From Paragonimus skrjabini miyazakii (Eukaryota; Platyhelminthes; Trematoda; Plagiorchiida; Troglotrematidae), in assembly GCA_014338405.1 (NCBI GenBank), contig JTDE01000099.1:9324-73323 (forward strand): a DNA stretch of 64,000 nt, in the 5' to 3' direction. Numbering within the stretch: position 1 is the stretch's first letter; each line of letters opens with the position of its first letter. Shown piece by piece: positions 1-13,333 of the stretch. The notes below the pieces were generated by a model that did not search any database, had not been told where the DNA came from, and was given only the letters and a program-made list of their open reading frames with translations. The position numbers and the translations under genes are program-made.

Positions 1-1269
1 TGCAAAACAGTTATTACCACACTGAAACATGTCTAAAATGCGGAAACCGTGCATTGCTATCACCGGTAAATAATGAAATCCAGTTCTTTCTATGGGTTGC
101 TCAATCCATTTTGATTCGGTTGTGATCAACTTTTCATCAATGTATCAGAATGAGCAAAGGAAACCGGAAACAAGCGGCATATCCTAAAATGGCCGTGAGA
201 TGTATTAGCTCACTCAATGGCGAGTTTAATGGACTACCTCATCCAGGATATGTCACAACGTTAGTGGTATCATTGTTTGCAACCTTTTTGGATAGTCAGA
301 ATTCTCAAACTCTCACCAATGCTAAAAGCCTACTTATCATCCAAAAACAGTCGGTTCTGTGAATTAAAAGTATCTCGCTGTCACTTGTTAATCAAACAAG
401 ATGTAGTTTCAGCACTTTCATCTCAAAGTTGTGGTTTTCATTAATCTGCTGGTCAAAAACATAGTTCACATAGCAGCTTTGTGCTCAAACATTTCAATTC
501 AAAAGAAGTCGAATGAAATGTGTAAATTTTTCTTGAATTGATGGCTAACATGTAGTCAACGGATTCCGTCTGACAGATTTGTGTAACCAAGGAAGTAGTT
601 CAAAACAGTACTATCTCTGTATGGAAATGAATAAACCCAAAATCACACGACAACTTCCCGATCGTTCTCATCAAATACATAGACGAATTGATAACCGAAT
701 GGATGAAGGAATTTATGCATGCAGGCAGATTATTGAAGCTTATCTAGCTAACAATCAACGCTCCGTCTCACAGGCGTATGTAGCGTATACGTACACTTGA
801 ATTTTTAACGGTGTACGAAGTAACGAGATAGACAATCAACTGCCGTGAGATATGGATTTGTGCCGGACAGATGAGTAGATGACAAATGTCGTGCATACAC
901 TAATCGATCAGCAAGTGATATGAGCAGTCAGTTCGTATCGGATTTACGCGAGCAAACACATGGAAAATATTGAGAACTAGTGGAGAAATGAAGAAAACAA
1001 AAATTCAACAGTGAAGAGAAAAGATCAAAGTACCAAGGCAGTGCTAATTTCATTATCACATAGTTCTTGATTCACAAGTTTGATTTGTGAAAACGTTTAT
1101 AGCTAACACCTCAGGCAAGGCTCATGCACGCTTGTTTGCCGTCTGATAAACAATATGATAAACCTACTGTTTGGCTTGAATCCAGCAATTGCTTATTATG
1201 GCACTCTTAGTCGTTCAAGTTTTGAAATTCAAGAGACATTTCGGGAAGTGTACTAAGATTGGAATGTAT
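1..1269. other. unassigned AT-rich sequence
   Basis: No protein family, RNA gene or repeat recognised. Two short ORFs (150-362 and 579-800, plus) look like chance frames: no known motif, no coding-like composition, no splice context that I can defend. Confidence 0.5.
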
Positions 1270-2110
1270 AATGCCTCCATTGTACAGCTCACTCATCCTT
1301 TGGTCTGCCCATACAAGTGTATTCATAAATAAAGTTTGATCTGGTTAGTGACACCAGATGCTTCCCAAGAGTTGAATTCAAACGCGTTGTTGGGTACACC
1401 GCAATCAATTTAGCTGATGTATACGTTCTGCTCAGGCCGAACTTCAGTTAAGAGTGCGATTTTAAGTGCCCCGGAATAATAAAAATATACACATCAACTC
1501 ACGGAATTCTGCTGTGACAGCTGGTCAGGCATCGATTGGTTTAAATTGATTTTTTGACAAGACATGCAGGGTATCGATTTCAAATAATAATCTTCTTGAT
1601 GAAGTTGAGCTATTCAGATGTACCATTTTCCGAACAACTCTTGCAGATTTTATGACAATGTTCTTAAAAGTTCATTTTCTTTCAAAGTTAGTACAAAACT
1701 ATTAAACTTCGATAGCTGACCAACCCCCGTCTTTTTTCGTTAGATATTTCTACGGAGAGAGCTGTATTTAGGCTGAGTAAGCCGTACGTCCAGAACTAGC
1801 AACTGGTTGTCCTCCTCGATTTCAGTAGTATAATTAATATTCGGGTGCAATCTGTTGAGATGTTTGCATTCAGATTTAATCCGACCGTTTGGTTCACTAA
1901 TTACAAACATATCGTCAACATAACTTTTGTACAGATGCCTTGAGTCAATGACGTTTTTAAGAGAACGTAAGAATGGGGTGGCCAGGACACGCCTAAGTGG
2001 AATGCTTATGACTATACTGCTGGCTTGGTGATAGAAATGTTCACTAAACAAAAGCTGTATGTTTTTACTTCACAGTGTAAATAGTTTACATGAAAGAAAC
2101 AGATAGATCA
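1270..2110 (-). pseudogene. Penelope-like retroelement relic: RT palm to start of GIY-YIG
   Basis: Broken PLE coding region read on the minus strand. PLEs encode a reverse transcriptase followed by a GIY-YIG endonuclease and move by target-primed reverse transcription. The open piece 2051-1740 has the RT catalytic motif SYVDDMFVI (YVDD at 1922-1911), then LHPNINYTTEIEEDNQLLVL, a diverged form of the PLE segment that follows the active site. Just upstream (about 2100-2052, in frame after a stop) is a piece resembling the FYxQ..G motif leader. Downstream the match continues after a frameshift: RKKTGVGQLSKFNSFVLTLK at about 1745-1660, then SRRLLFEIDTLHVLSKNQFK near 1620-1550, then AKLIAVYPTTR and FIYEYTC at about 1440-1314, which is where GIY-YIG begins in PLEs. 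At least three frameshifts or stops make it dead. The YVDD motif is still intact. The 5' half of the RT and the rest of GIY-YIG are not visible. Confidence 0.85.
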
Positions 2111-2329
2111 GGTTCGATTCGATGCTCAATCCTATAATCATAAAATATGTCATTCATGTGTAATTGACGTGAACGAACGAGACTGTGCCCCATTCAGCAT
2201 CCCACATTACAGCGAAGTAATATCGATCAGCCGAGTAACTAGCGCCATTAACGTATTTTTGCAAATCAACCAGTCCGTCTATCAAAATTTCCAGGTAGCA
2301 TTGAATACTTCAGTCTGAAAAACAAATTT

Positions 2330-2535
2330 GACCTCACTCATATCCATTCACATCTCTTGCATTGAGATGGGCGGTTCAATCACCCACTTTTCAACTAAAG
2401 TATTAACTTCGAGATCCGCAGACTTCACAGCGCTTCGGTAACGTGTGTCGTTGTCACGATCGGAATTCCAATTCCGGTCGCACCCGTATGAGGCAACTGT
2501 GTTGATCACTGCACCATTAACCATCTAATCAAAAA
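2330..2535 (-). mobile_element. decayed tRNA-derived SINE (family A)
   Basis: Minus-strand copy of the SINE best seen at 60912-61315. Its head at 2535-2450 has an A-box-like AATGGTGCAGTGATCAAC followed by GTTGCCTCAT, which matches the copy at 60990-61020. The B box is eroded (GGAATTGGAATTCCG). The hammerhead segment (about 2450-2395) has lost its core, leaving only a CTCGAAG-like trace of helix III. The tail includes TTGAAAAGTGGGTGATTGAA. Old and immobile. Confidence 0.6.
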
Positions 2536-4899
2536 GAGGGCTGGTTGATTTCCACATTATTACCAAAAGGAACGACTTTCGGATAATGTGCGCATATTTT
2601 TAACCTAAACAACGTAATCATTTTGTGTATCCATTAGTTTTGTTGGATTTTGGCACAGTAAGAAAAGAAAATGATCTAATCCAACGAAACATGTACATAA
2701 ACCAGACTTGGAATGGCCAATATGTTCACTTTGACAGTTTCGTTTCGCTGAATCAAAAGCAAAACCTCATACGATGTCTGACGGTTAGGGCGTTAAACAG
2801 TTGCATCCCCAACACTATACAAGCTGAGCTAGATTGTGTTTAAATTAGCCTGACGACCAAACACAGAGAACAAAATGCTTAGTTGTTATTATGTGGCTTT
2901 TCATGGACCAGAACATGACTTTTTCCAGATTTCCACATGGAGTTACTGTGTCTACTAATTTAGTAACATCCTTTCATTAGACAATCCTGATCTGACATAT
3001 ATGAACGCTACGTCACATTTGATCGTGAATGGCGATACGATTGTCCGGTTGCCCTGTTGTCTCCAGCCCTGCAATCATGACGTCTCTGTCCAGCTGAACT
3101 ATCAGATTTCAGTGAACTCCCAATTTTGTTGAGGTTTGTTTTGTTTTCACGTAGTCGGCAACAGTATCACTGGTTCAACAGTGCTATAACAGCAGCGTCT
3201 GCCAACTGGAAGCCTCAGAGGAACGACCCGTGACGTGATGATTTCAGCGGATAACAGAGGATTATGTCAAATCATCTACAACGTATAACATTGTTATGCG
3301 GCATAGCAGCTGAATTCACCTCGATTCCATCCGCTTCTCTATTACAAAAATCACCTTCTTCAATGATTTAACATTTCCTCGAAGGTGTGCAACTCCTTCA
3401 CAAGTACACACTACAATCAATGATATTTCTGTGGGTCATTAGTGACAGGATTGAACTCGCACATATCAAATCGGTTGCCGTTTGTTACCTTGATTATCAG
3501 AGGCTGACATACTGTGCGGTAGCATTGCCTAGATGAATAAATTTCAGCGCTACCGTAAGAAAGACAGCAACGAAGCACAATAACTAAATGGCGTTATGTA
3601 GGCAGCTGGTCCAACACGGTACTTGAAGTATGCTGGGCATTTCGTTAGGCTGAGTATCGGTTCCGTGCTGTTTATACAGGTGATGTGGAATACGGATAGT
3701 TCGGAAGTTCAATCTGTCTTGAAATTAGCTGGCCAAATTTTACCTGTCTTATCGACCGTGGCTTTCAGGCGATTAAATCTCACCTGAATTGATAGCGTCT
3801 GATTTGATGCGTTTCACTGAACCATATTTACTCCGTGTTTTTTCCACCGAGATAACTTGCCATTTTATTCCAGTCATTGCATCTACAACTGAGATAAAAA
3901 AGTTACATTAGTGGTCGAACTTGTCAATCATCTAGGCATTTATTTTCGATTACATTTTTTGATGGAAATAGTTCGCAACATGTTCTGTTTGTGCCTAACA
4001 TACTTACATGCAAATATACACACCCTTCATAAAAGGGACCCCTACCGAGCAGGTTGAACGGCGTTTGCTTCTAATGTCAGACAGGCATAATAGTGATCAA
4101 TTATAAGAATGAAGGGCATATATTGATGTGCCGACCGGAAGAGACGAACTAAAAAGATGCACTGATTATAATTATTGACCAATTGTGGTGATTGTTACAG
4201 CAAACAGTCGGTTGAGTAGTGCTCCGCTTACCCCCTAGAATGCTATAATATTGGGCTACCCGTTTCAACTTCATTAACGTGGCGATTATGGAGAACAACG
4301 ATTTGATGAAGACATGACTCATCTAACGATAAACCTAACCTGTTAATCAAGGCATATTACACACATTCAAATCACCGGAGTGTGATTTCCATGGTTGGGA
4401 GAATTAGGCTGCCAACCCTAAGAGGTCGACGTAAACGGATTAGGAAATACTGTCCATCGGCGGTTAACAGATAGGGCCAATGAATTGTGCTGTGAGATTG
4501 TACTTTGTTGTAAGGTAATGATCATCGTGAACAAACTAACACAAAAATAAACAGGAGGTTAGGATGTGTCTCTTTTTACGTGGACTGGCAATGAAGCCCT
4601 CACACTGCAAGGCACTGAAGAAAACAGAATCGGACGGAACGGAATAATGAATAAAACCCACAAGAGCCCGGAATTCACGAAGGAGTGGTTGTCGTTAGGC
4701 TGGAATATAGATGCGTGAGTGTGCGTACGATGTGATCACGGAAAAATGCTTGTCGAAGAAGAAACCTATTACAATATCTGGCTTAGGTTTAAGTCTACTT
4801 ACCCAATTTCTGAATGCAAAGCAACAGAAATTGAAACAAATATCATAGGAATGACCAATTTGTTTCGAACACCAGAATAAACAAGGGGGTTAGCTGATA
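2536..4899. other. unassigned; weak tRNA-like and SINE-tail traces
   Basis: No gene recognised. Two weak traces: a B-box-like GCGAGTTCAATCC on the minus strand at about 3450-3465, with a loose A-box upstream on that strand, and a possible SINE tail on the plus strand at about 3690-3750 (GTTCAAT followed by TTGAAATTAGCTGGCCAA). Both are below the level I would annotate separately. The ORF at 2625-2843 has no recognisable content. Confidence 0.35.
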
Positions 4900-5756
4900 G
4901 CTGTACGTAATGACGCAAAACTACGAGGGGGTACCTTCCCATAGTGAGTCCAAATAGAGGCAAGGTACATCAGTTAAGAACACACAAACCTGGAAACAAT
5001 GCATTTTACCTGTAGGAAATCCGCACCAAATTTAGTAGAAGAAATGCTAGCCGCTAGTCAATATCCAAACGCATTTATTGAGAACACAATTAAGCACATG
5101 TCACAATTAAAGATGAGACCACAACGAACAGAACTTCCAAGTCTGCCGTGCAAATACCGTATCATGAACAGACATCTGGAAAAATTCGCTCCATCCTTTC
5201 TGAGTACGCTATCCTGACCGTATTTCGGTTGGATAATTAATTAGGACGACTGGTGATGCATCAAAAAGATCCTGTTTCTATGGGCGATCAGACACAGTGT
5301 GTTTACGAAATCAGATGTGGTGATTGCAATGCTAGCTGCATGGGAGAGACAAGCAGGCAACTGAAATTACGTGTAGCCGATCACGAGATGCACACGAGGT
5401 TTCAACCCAAATACGCACATCAACTTCAGAAGCTAGAGAAGGATTCGGCCATCGCACTACATGTAGTGTCAGAGAATCACAACGTATGTTTTCACCAAGC
5501 CCGAGTGATTCATCAGGGTCTGCCTTCCCATGCGGAACGCTGCTGCGCTGAAGCTCTCACCATTTGCACACAACACGCTTGTGTTAATCGCAATGATAGC
5601 AACCCCCTGTCTGCAGTGTGGCGTGGATGGATAAACAACACCAGACACAAACGAATCCTGGCTACATCAGTCTTACCCCGACCTAATGGGCAAACGATTC
5701 GACGAACCAATTCAGTGGCAGCGCAGATTGACTTAACCACGGCAAATCCCACGTGA
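4900..5756 (+). pseudogene. Penelope-like element relic with GIY-YIG endonuclease domain
   Basis: C-terminal part of a PLE polyprotein in two frames. The first piece (stop-containing at 4900-4998, open at 4999-5217) matches the RT-to-endonuclease linker, with AASQYPNAFIENTI corresponding to the usual NGYPxxFI motif. After a TGA at 5215-5217 and a frame change, 5253-5756 is open for 167 codons. It carries the GIY-YIG endonuclease: CVYEIRC (residues 16-22) with the zinc-like CxxC at C22/C25, CMGETSR (29-35, where the usual YIG tyrosine is Cys), R40 and H44, SAIALHVVSENHN (65-77), catalytic-type Glu100 in AEALTI, and NRNDSNPLSAVW near 112-123. The Met at 5253 is internal to the element, so it is not a real start. 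The linker frameshift and the lost YIG tyrosine argue for a dead copy. The NRxxxxxLSxxW ending places it in a different PLE lineage from the copies at 20 and 44 kb. Confidence 0.88.
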
Positions 5757-8224
5757 CCTCTGTTCCTTTGTTAGTGTGATTTCGATTACAACACTTCTGA
5801 GGAAAGCCACCCAAGCTTTTCCAACTTGTTCATAACGTGTTACCCTCAATCCATGTATCAATGCCTTTCAGTAATCATGATCATTCTATTATATTTTCAG
5901 TCAGATAGCCATCGGCTAGTTGGCTGGTAATTTAACACAATTGGTTATCCCAACAATTCAAGTAACTCGTAAGAATAGCAGCCACAAAAGTAGTGTATCG
6001 ATAACATTTGAATGAAACTATACTTCTTTAAGTCTAGTCCAGCCAACTCAAATTAATACCTCACTAGCAAATTACTGTCAACAGTTTTGTGAGTTCGGCG
6101 GCACGATAAACCATTTTTTGGCGAACCGGAACTCTGATTATGTAAACACAAAAGGTAATCAGTTTATGAATAGGAAGAACATCAGAGTAAATGCAACTTT
6201 TTCGTGCGGATATAAAGAATGGTATGAAACGATCACATTTCTATAATAAAGCGGGATAAACGTATATCTGGAAGATCATTTTAAAATAAAACAAGATAAG
6301 TCTAAATAGAGAGGTTAAGTTATATCAACAGCCCATTTACTTGCAAACTGGTCGTAAAAACTCAAACGTTCTTATGAACTGTGGGACAGATTTGTGCAAT
6401 GGATAATTCTGTCTGTGGTAAAAAAAACTCAAGTCGTCCGATCGCTTCGGAGAGGGAACATAAAAACCTTGTTGTTAACTCCAGCGAATGACATAACGAC
6501 AGAGACTTTTCACGTAGCTGAAGTAACAGTAATCCCTAAGCGCGTTGAACGATGTTTTTTTCACCGATGAGTATTATAGAAGCTATTTGGTTGGAATTGA
6601 AATGCGATCATGTTCAGTGGTTTCCTTTACACAGTTGTACTCTTTCATCCGTCTATTTTAGGTGTGATTAAGCATCTGGATCGTGAGCAGTGTGGGTTAG
6701 TTGACAAAGCGGTAAGTCGGATGACCTTGTGAGAACGTCGGCCAGGGTGGAAATTTGATGTATGGTATCGATGACGAACTGACTAGACTTTACAAGACCA
6801 AAATTTGAGTTTAAGTTTTGGTCGCATAAATTAAGACTGATTATCAGTAGTCATCAAGTTATACTGGCCAGATCCCATAGTGGATAACGGTATGTATGAA
6901 AAGGCCGCAGGTGTCGATGGTGGTTTCCAACTGTTTACAACAGAGCTCTGAAACGCAAAAAAGCGAGTAGCTCAACCAGCAGAGGTAAACGCAAGTGCGA
7001 ATAAACTTTACAGCCAATAGGATAAAAGAGGATAAATGTGACTACTCACTTCAGATGAAAGTTCCAATGCTTGCATCTGACATATATAAATAACATATAT
7101 CTCGATCATCTCAACTTAGACCCACACACACAGCACACACACAGCGGTATAATCTTAACCCATTATTGTGACAAAGAGGGAAATGGCGATAAAATCAGTT
7201 AGCCGATGACCCTTTAGCAATAGAAGCATAATGATAAAAACATGCATTTCCAGGTAAAGACCATTAAATGTTAACATGTTAGGAATTTTGAAAACTGCAG
7301 TCTTATTAACACCGTCTTTATCAATCACTTGGGGCATTGTTTCAACCTGATCGGCTGTGTGCGATCAAACATAGAGAGTATTCGGAAGAATAAACTTCTT
7401 TCAGAAGGAACAGAGTTCCAATTAAGGTAAATACTCTGAAACAATCTCTTTAGCAGAAGCATATACGAAACACTTATGGGAGGACAAAACGGCCCCATCC
7501 CTAACTCCAAGCAACAGATAGCACAGAACTCTTGTCACATCAAACCCAAGCTGTATATGTGGTGATGAATAATATAACTCTACAATATATGAGTACTCAA
7601 GCATGTCCACTGTATGTTGTCTACACTTTTTCGGTTCGCATTATTGTTGTTTAATCGCAGTGAACGTTTAAAAACCTACGATTATCGTTCAAAAGCCTGT
7701 AAAAATCGTTAAGGCCAGAATGGCTCAATTCTCGATTTAGTGCTCGGCAAACTGTTCAGATGTATATTGCTGTGTTAATCGGTAAATATTACAGTATTTT
7801 AGGTCGGCAAGTATGAAACCAGTAGATTGTGAAACAACGGTAACGAGTCACGCAAAAATCAATTTTGCCCCGCGAATATACCACTGCTTTGAAAACCCCT
7901 GCAGTAAACAACCGGATGATCGCATGACGGCTATAAAAAATGGATGATAATGGCGATTTTGAATTAAACTGTTTCCACAGGCAAGATAAACCACACGCAT
8001 TGACAAACACGGATCCAGTCGCATGATTATCAGATACTCAAACTGAGCTGACGACTTGTTAGTGTTTCCAGACAAACTTAAAGCCCACGACCATCATCGG
8101 ATGACATAACAAGACAACGAAGAAAGCTGTTTAAAAGAGGTGGTAAAAACCCTGTTTGAATTATCCCGGAGGAAATGATTCATCAACCTCAAACGATGGT
8201 TACTCACATTTGATCGCAACCCTC
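5757..8224. other. unassigned; short CA-rich tract
   Basis: No gene recognised. A short interrupted CA repeat lies at 7123-7144. At 6117-6128 TTGGCGAACCGG resembles part of the foldback arms at 15.8-16.0 kb (TTGGCGAACCGTCTG); the match is too short to call. The overlapping minus ORFs between 7155 and 8075 have no family signature. Confidence 0.4.
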
Positions 8225-8445
8225 GCATTTAACTGGACTACCCAGCCGACCTCACCAGCGAAAGTAGTTGGACACCCGGATGTTTTAATTCGGCCGTGCT
8301 TAGTGTAGGGTCAGAGGGGCATCGGTTCACCTTTTCGAAAGAGGCTGGCTGGGAAATCTATCTGAATGCATGGATTATGACATAATGTGAGTGATGTTCA
8401 ACTTGAAATTGGCCAAGTCCGTGGGCGAAATCTCCTCCCGTCCTT
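8225..8445 (+). mobile_element. truncated SINE (family A), hammerhead deleted
   Basis: The tail is well preserved: CTTTTCGAAAGAGGCTGGCT, then AATCTATCTGAATGCATGG, then GTGAGTGATGTTCAACTTG and AAATTGGCCAAGTCCG, which line up with the copy at 17415-17505. The upstream part keeps only a weak B-box area (CCCGGATGTTTTAATTCGGC). The stretch where the hammerhead should lie is missing. Confidence 0.65.
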
Positions 8446-11400
8446 CCCAAGGATGGTAGAGGGACGATGACATTAGGACTGGCAATATTCTTTCCGTAAC
8501 TAGAATCTTTTTTCGTTCGAGGTGTTTATCTACAATTATTCCCGTTTCGAGCTGAAGTCGAAAATCAATCGTGTCAAAGTTTTATTGGCATTCTTCTACG
8601 TTGGCCAGTTCAATGTTTGCTACACCTAGGTCACATGCTGCACATGACAACTGAGTGTTTACCGTGCTAATTAGTGTTTACTGAGACCATAAACAGTTGA
8701 CTAAACAAGGAGGCGATCAACAAATATGAAGACCTTGACTTTTACTTTGAACAGAATTATGCTGTTAAGAAATATTGTTCCAAATGATACTCTGTCGTAG
8801 TCAATAGAGTATCCTCACTAACAAATGTTCACCTTTTTTCAAGCACTACGTTAATTTGTTCCAGGCTGCAGCGTATTCCTTTCTGGTCAACATTATGACC
8901 AATACTAATAAGATTCATAGAATGTTTATAGATTAGACGAGGGCAGAATCAATTAAATACATTCGAATCCGTGTTGACCGATTGGACGGAAATGCAAGAC
9001 GAATTGGAATAGAGTTTTAGTTCCAGAGGATCAATAGTAGTAAGATTGTGAACGAGCAAACCAAGGGATGATAAGTGTAATATAAATTTAGCCACTGCCT
9101 AACGGTTCAACAACAATCGCACTGAAACATACGGCAGGGGGTAGCTAGCTGATGTCAATAGTGCAAGATAGAAAGCATTTCCATTTTACAATATGGATTT
9201 TGATTACTAAGATCCGAATACTGTGTTTGTTCTCTCGAATATATGCGCCAAGTTAACGCTTGCAATCATCTACTGGTTACACAGCTACATCAGACTGTGA
9301 TAGACTGTTCCAGATTGTGCACAACTGGACATTAATTGGGTGTTCTCTGCAGTTTAAACTGCTCATTCAACGTTTGAGCTTTGACAAGTTACGTCCGAGG
9401 TTGGTATTTTTGCTGGGGTCAAATAAAACTGAAGCTCATCCTAGTTAGGATGAAATTCCCACGGAAATGTTAGCAACCCCACTTTTTTATACTGAAATCG
9501 TTTGTTTGTCTCATGTACGCTCAGATGCTTTCAATTTACATCAAAATAGCCAGGTAGCCACCATTAGGACCACTAGAGGAGTCGTGTATGAAATATCACA
9601 AAAAAGTGACTATTTCAGTAGCTACTGGAAGCCAAACATTTAAATAACCGAATCTTTCAGTAATTAGGGTCAAATGTCACGAAACGCGTTTTAATAGCAT
9701 ATTCTTTAGACAGTCTGCGTCAAGTTTTCAATTTTCACTCCAAGACGGATCCGTACCAAATAGTGCTAGATATACAACGGTATATACGGCCATGAGGTAC
9801 ATGAAACAGTTGTTAACTACGGGGTGACTTTAGGCAACAGTGAAACAAACATCACGCAGTCTATTGAGTCACCTAAGTTTGAAAGCCGTGCTGCCTTCGA
9901 GAGCCTCATTTTCCACGCATTATCCCGGTAGTGTAGAAAACGTAGTGTTCTGAAGTATTATGTAACTGCACGCTATGTCTAATGTTCTTTACGAGACAAG
10001 GGTGACAAACTTGAATATTCTGCTCTAGATTTGGACCCTCTGGCAAACCGAATACAACAATGAAACGGTATGAATGAAATCATCCTAACAACTGTGTTGT
10101 CCTTCTGGAACACTGACACCCTGTGTGTCACTTGTGTGATCATTTGAAAACGTCTTGTTCAAGACGTTTGAATGGCCTCATCTGAAATTGTCAAGTCTCT
10201 GTCCGGTCAACTGGTACATTATAATATACCCATCCCCCGTTCGTTCTCATGCATTCTTTAGTTACCCTATTTAACCTGTCATATATACACTTGGGTCAAT
10301 TACCTCTCTAACATATCGTATCCAGTAAGTAACGTGTCCGGATATTGATATCCGGTTGACCTCATTTGAAAGACTTACGTGAACAATAAAAGCAGCCATA
10401 TTTATTCAGTCAGCGCCCAGCACAGCGCTTGAAGTGGAACGTAAAGCATTATCAGCGGTTCAATCTCTGTTAGCAACATTAGTGTCGGTGCGAACAACAC
10501 ATTACCTGTTTCATGATTTGGCATGACTTTTGTATACAAACCATGACCATTCAATGCTGCACAGTACGCTGAACAGCATATCCTGCTTTGACACCGCTAT
10601 GCGAGCTAAACAACAACGATCAAGACTATCCACCTGAAGACTTGTACAACTTCTTTCAGTAAACGAATTACAACTCAAGGTAAACACATCCGTCTGACAT
10701 ATCCCGCAAGCTTCTACCGTTTTATGTGGTGATTTACAACGCCTGTAACTATCTCTACCACAATATTTGGATTTTGTCATGCCCAAACATTCTGTTATAA
10801 ATTTTCCGTTATTCACTTCTGTTCGGTACACTGCTATTTATATATCCCGTATACAATTTTTTGACGTTATTCACCTTCTGATCACAAGTAAAATTTGTGA
10901 CAGTAGTGTTACTCTGTTTTCCGCCTTTCAGAATTCAATCTGTAAAATCAGAATGACGAAGGTGCATCATATTATAGTTAACCTTGTTGAAACAGCTGTG
11001 GCTATAGGCGGTCCAGGGGAGTAATATGTTTAACACTCTCTTTGACTCCAAACGTTCAACCGCATTGTCCATTATGTACCAAACATTGAAGTTGTCAGCA
11101 TGAAATAACACCGGGGACTTTGCATCGTGTGAAATTTCTGGCACATACAGAACAACGGGCAGTGGTGCTGATGTGAAAAACTGTGGCAAGCTGCTGGATG
11201 CACAATACCAATCCGTAAATGCTCTGTTCATTTTGTCATTAAAACAAAGAACTCAGATGAACAAAAGGAGTAGATGATTTTCTGTACTATAGTTATATAA
11301 CCTCGCGCAAACTTTTAAATGGTGTATTTGATCGAGGACCCTATAGAATGATAGAAAAGCCACATCAACCAATTTGCCTTTATCAGCCACTTTCAAGCTG

Positions 11401-13151
11401 TCTTACAGACCAACAAATAATAGACAGCTTGAATGAAAGTATCTCTGACTTCCCATGATCCAATTTCAGGTAACATAATTTCGTCTCCCTCCAATACCCA
11501 TTATTCCGTCTGTAGTGATAATCATATTGACCGTATGTTACCTGCATGTATGTACTTGTCTGTGTAACCGTACCTAAATACAGAGACTAATATGAATTTG
11601 ACATTTATGACTTACACTGGTTATCCATCACGGCTAGTAACCATCTGGTAGACACAGGGACCAGCTAGTCTACAACTCATAATTGCTCGTAAACCTTCGA
11701 GTTTGTTACTTAATTGTACTGATACTAGTCTAGTTTTGTGTGTGCAGGTTTAATTGGACACCACACACGCATGGGGTAATTTTCAACAGTTGAAAATCTT
11801 GGTGGAAATCACGAACAAAATTTGCATATCGAAGAAGAATTTATCGAACCAGTCTGTAGATTGAAACAAGACACTCTCAAGTAAGTTGAAACCTTAATAT
11901 CTGTAATAGAACAAGTGTTGGTACATGCTGCTTATCAGAAAGCATAAGCAGGGTGATGATATTTTACTGTATGCGTCTTAGATTGCACCCATCACCTTCA
12001 ACTTTTCAGTCAGGTTCAGGTCTGGACCGTGCGCAGACTAAATCATTTCATAGATTTATATGTTGTTGCCAGAGGAAGAAAGATTTTCGTTTTTGCTTTC
12101 TCGTATCTATGATGGCCGAAAAAAATGTTTTGATCGGTTCATAAGTGTAAAAATGTGGATGGAACTAAATTATAGTTAAATTCGATGAGACTACTCTCTA
12201 CAGTCACGTCAGTAACGAACACTGAAACACACGGAAACAACATTCCGTCAGACATGCGCAGCTGATTACCTTGAGACTGGGCTAGTTTAGTGCCCGTTGT
12301 CTGTTACATGTGTGTTGACCGAATAAAACTCTTCACCGATTCAGCCATGCTTACGGAGTTGGGCAATCCATCTTAATGTGAACAGACCCTTACTGTGAAA
12401 CAGTTTTGTCTGCAAAGCAACTTGTCTGTTCCATTACTCAGTTTCAGTGAGTGACCTATTAAACGTTCTTCCTTAGTTAGTAACAGGAGGTGTGCCAGTT
12501 GATGACTGGCGATGTGAAGTATTTTACAGATGAGAACTAGGTCTTCCCTTAGGTGTCTGTATTTCATTTGGAATTGACATAATTCTGCCAGTCTTTCTGG
12601 GCACTGGTTTCTCTTGAGCTCTATAATAAGTGAGAAATCTTTCTGAAGATGAAGACTTTAGGTTCGTGTGTTCATCTGCGGGTGTGTTCAATGTTCTCCT
12701 ATACAATCTACATTTTAGTCGCTTACCATCTATTGGCGAAACACTTTTCTTGCCAGGTTTCTCAGTATCCACTGCATGTTAAGTCTAACAGAGATAACTA
12801 ATGTTAGATTTTAAGCACAAAAACGTCGTGTGCATCAGCTGCGATGTGTCTACAACGAGCCATATCCGGACAGGGTAAGGTTGGGTTCTCTCCGAAACCA
12901 TGTCATTTAGACCATGAGTCCATCAAGTCACACAATAATTGAGATTTTCGCGCGAAAATTCCCAATGAATCATAGAAGATTAGACGTGACGAACAATCGT
13001 TTTCGATAATTCATCATCAGATCAATATAATTATATAGATTTAGCAAAATCAGAAAGTGTGTGAACAAGACAAAGAGATTCAGTAGAATATCATTGGATC
13101 AAGCAGAACAAAATATCCAGGCCTCCATAGGTCAGTCATTTAGAGGGCAAC
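8446..13151. other. unassigned sequence with two hairpins
   Basis: No gene or repeat family recognised in 4.7 kb. A perfect 10-bp stem with a TT loop lies at 10148-10169 (arms AAACGTCTTG/CAAGACGTTT). A second hairpin lies at 11390-11439 (arms CTTTCAAGCTGTCT and AGACAGCTTGAATGAAAG, one 4-nt bulge). The minus ORF 10831-10511 is cysteine-rich but matches no family I know. Confidence 0.4.
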
Positions 13152-13333
13152 TCACCAGTGTTAACGATTGGTGGTTTGGAGTTCTACCCATCATTAAGTC
13201 ACAAAGTTATCGGTTGGTGTCTTTTGGGCATACCGACTGATGGTGTGACTTTTGGCCAGGGCAACTGCAGGGCTTGCACGAATTTTTTGTGTGAACACAA
13301 AACCGAATTGTTTGATCGAATGGCGATCGATTC
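13152..13333 (+). repeat. dispersed repeat, copy A (unknown family)
   Basis: Aligns over its whole length with 53382-53546. The best block is GGCAACTGCAGGGCTTGCAC against GGCAACTGCAGGGTTTGTAC. Flanking matches include TCACCAGTG/TCACTGGTG and GGTTTGGAGTTC/GGTTTAGAGATC. Copy A is open in one frame (13158-13349), reading GLEFYPSLSHK and then GQGNCRACTNFLCEHKTE. Copy B can be read partly in related frames, so the ancestor may have been coding. I do not recognise the protein. It is most likely a fragment of an unidentified mobile element. Confidence 0.6.

Noticed and set aside
6740..6755. GTCGGCCAGGGTG shared with 61945-61960 as a repeat
   Set aside because: Only 13 bases match and the flanks do not align; probably chance.
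10511..10831. Cysteine-rich minus-strand ORF (106 codons)
   Set aside because: No signal peptide, no known cysteine spacing and no splice context; likely chance.
12995..13022. Possible extra hammerhead on the minus strand (CTGATGATGAATTATCGAAAAC)
   Set aside because: Core-like words occur, but helix II cannot form at the right place and helices I and III are absent.
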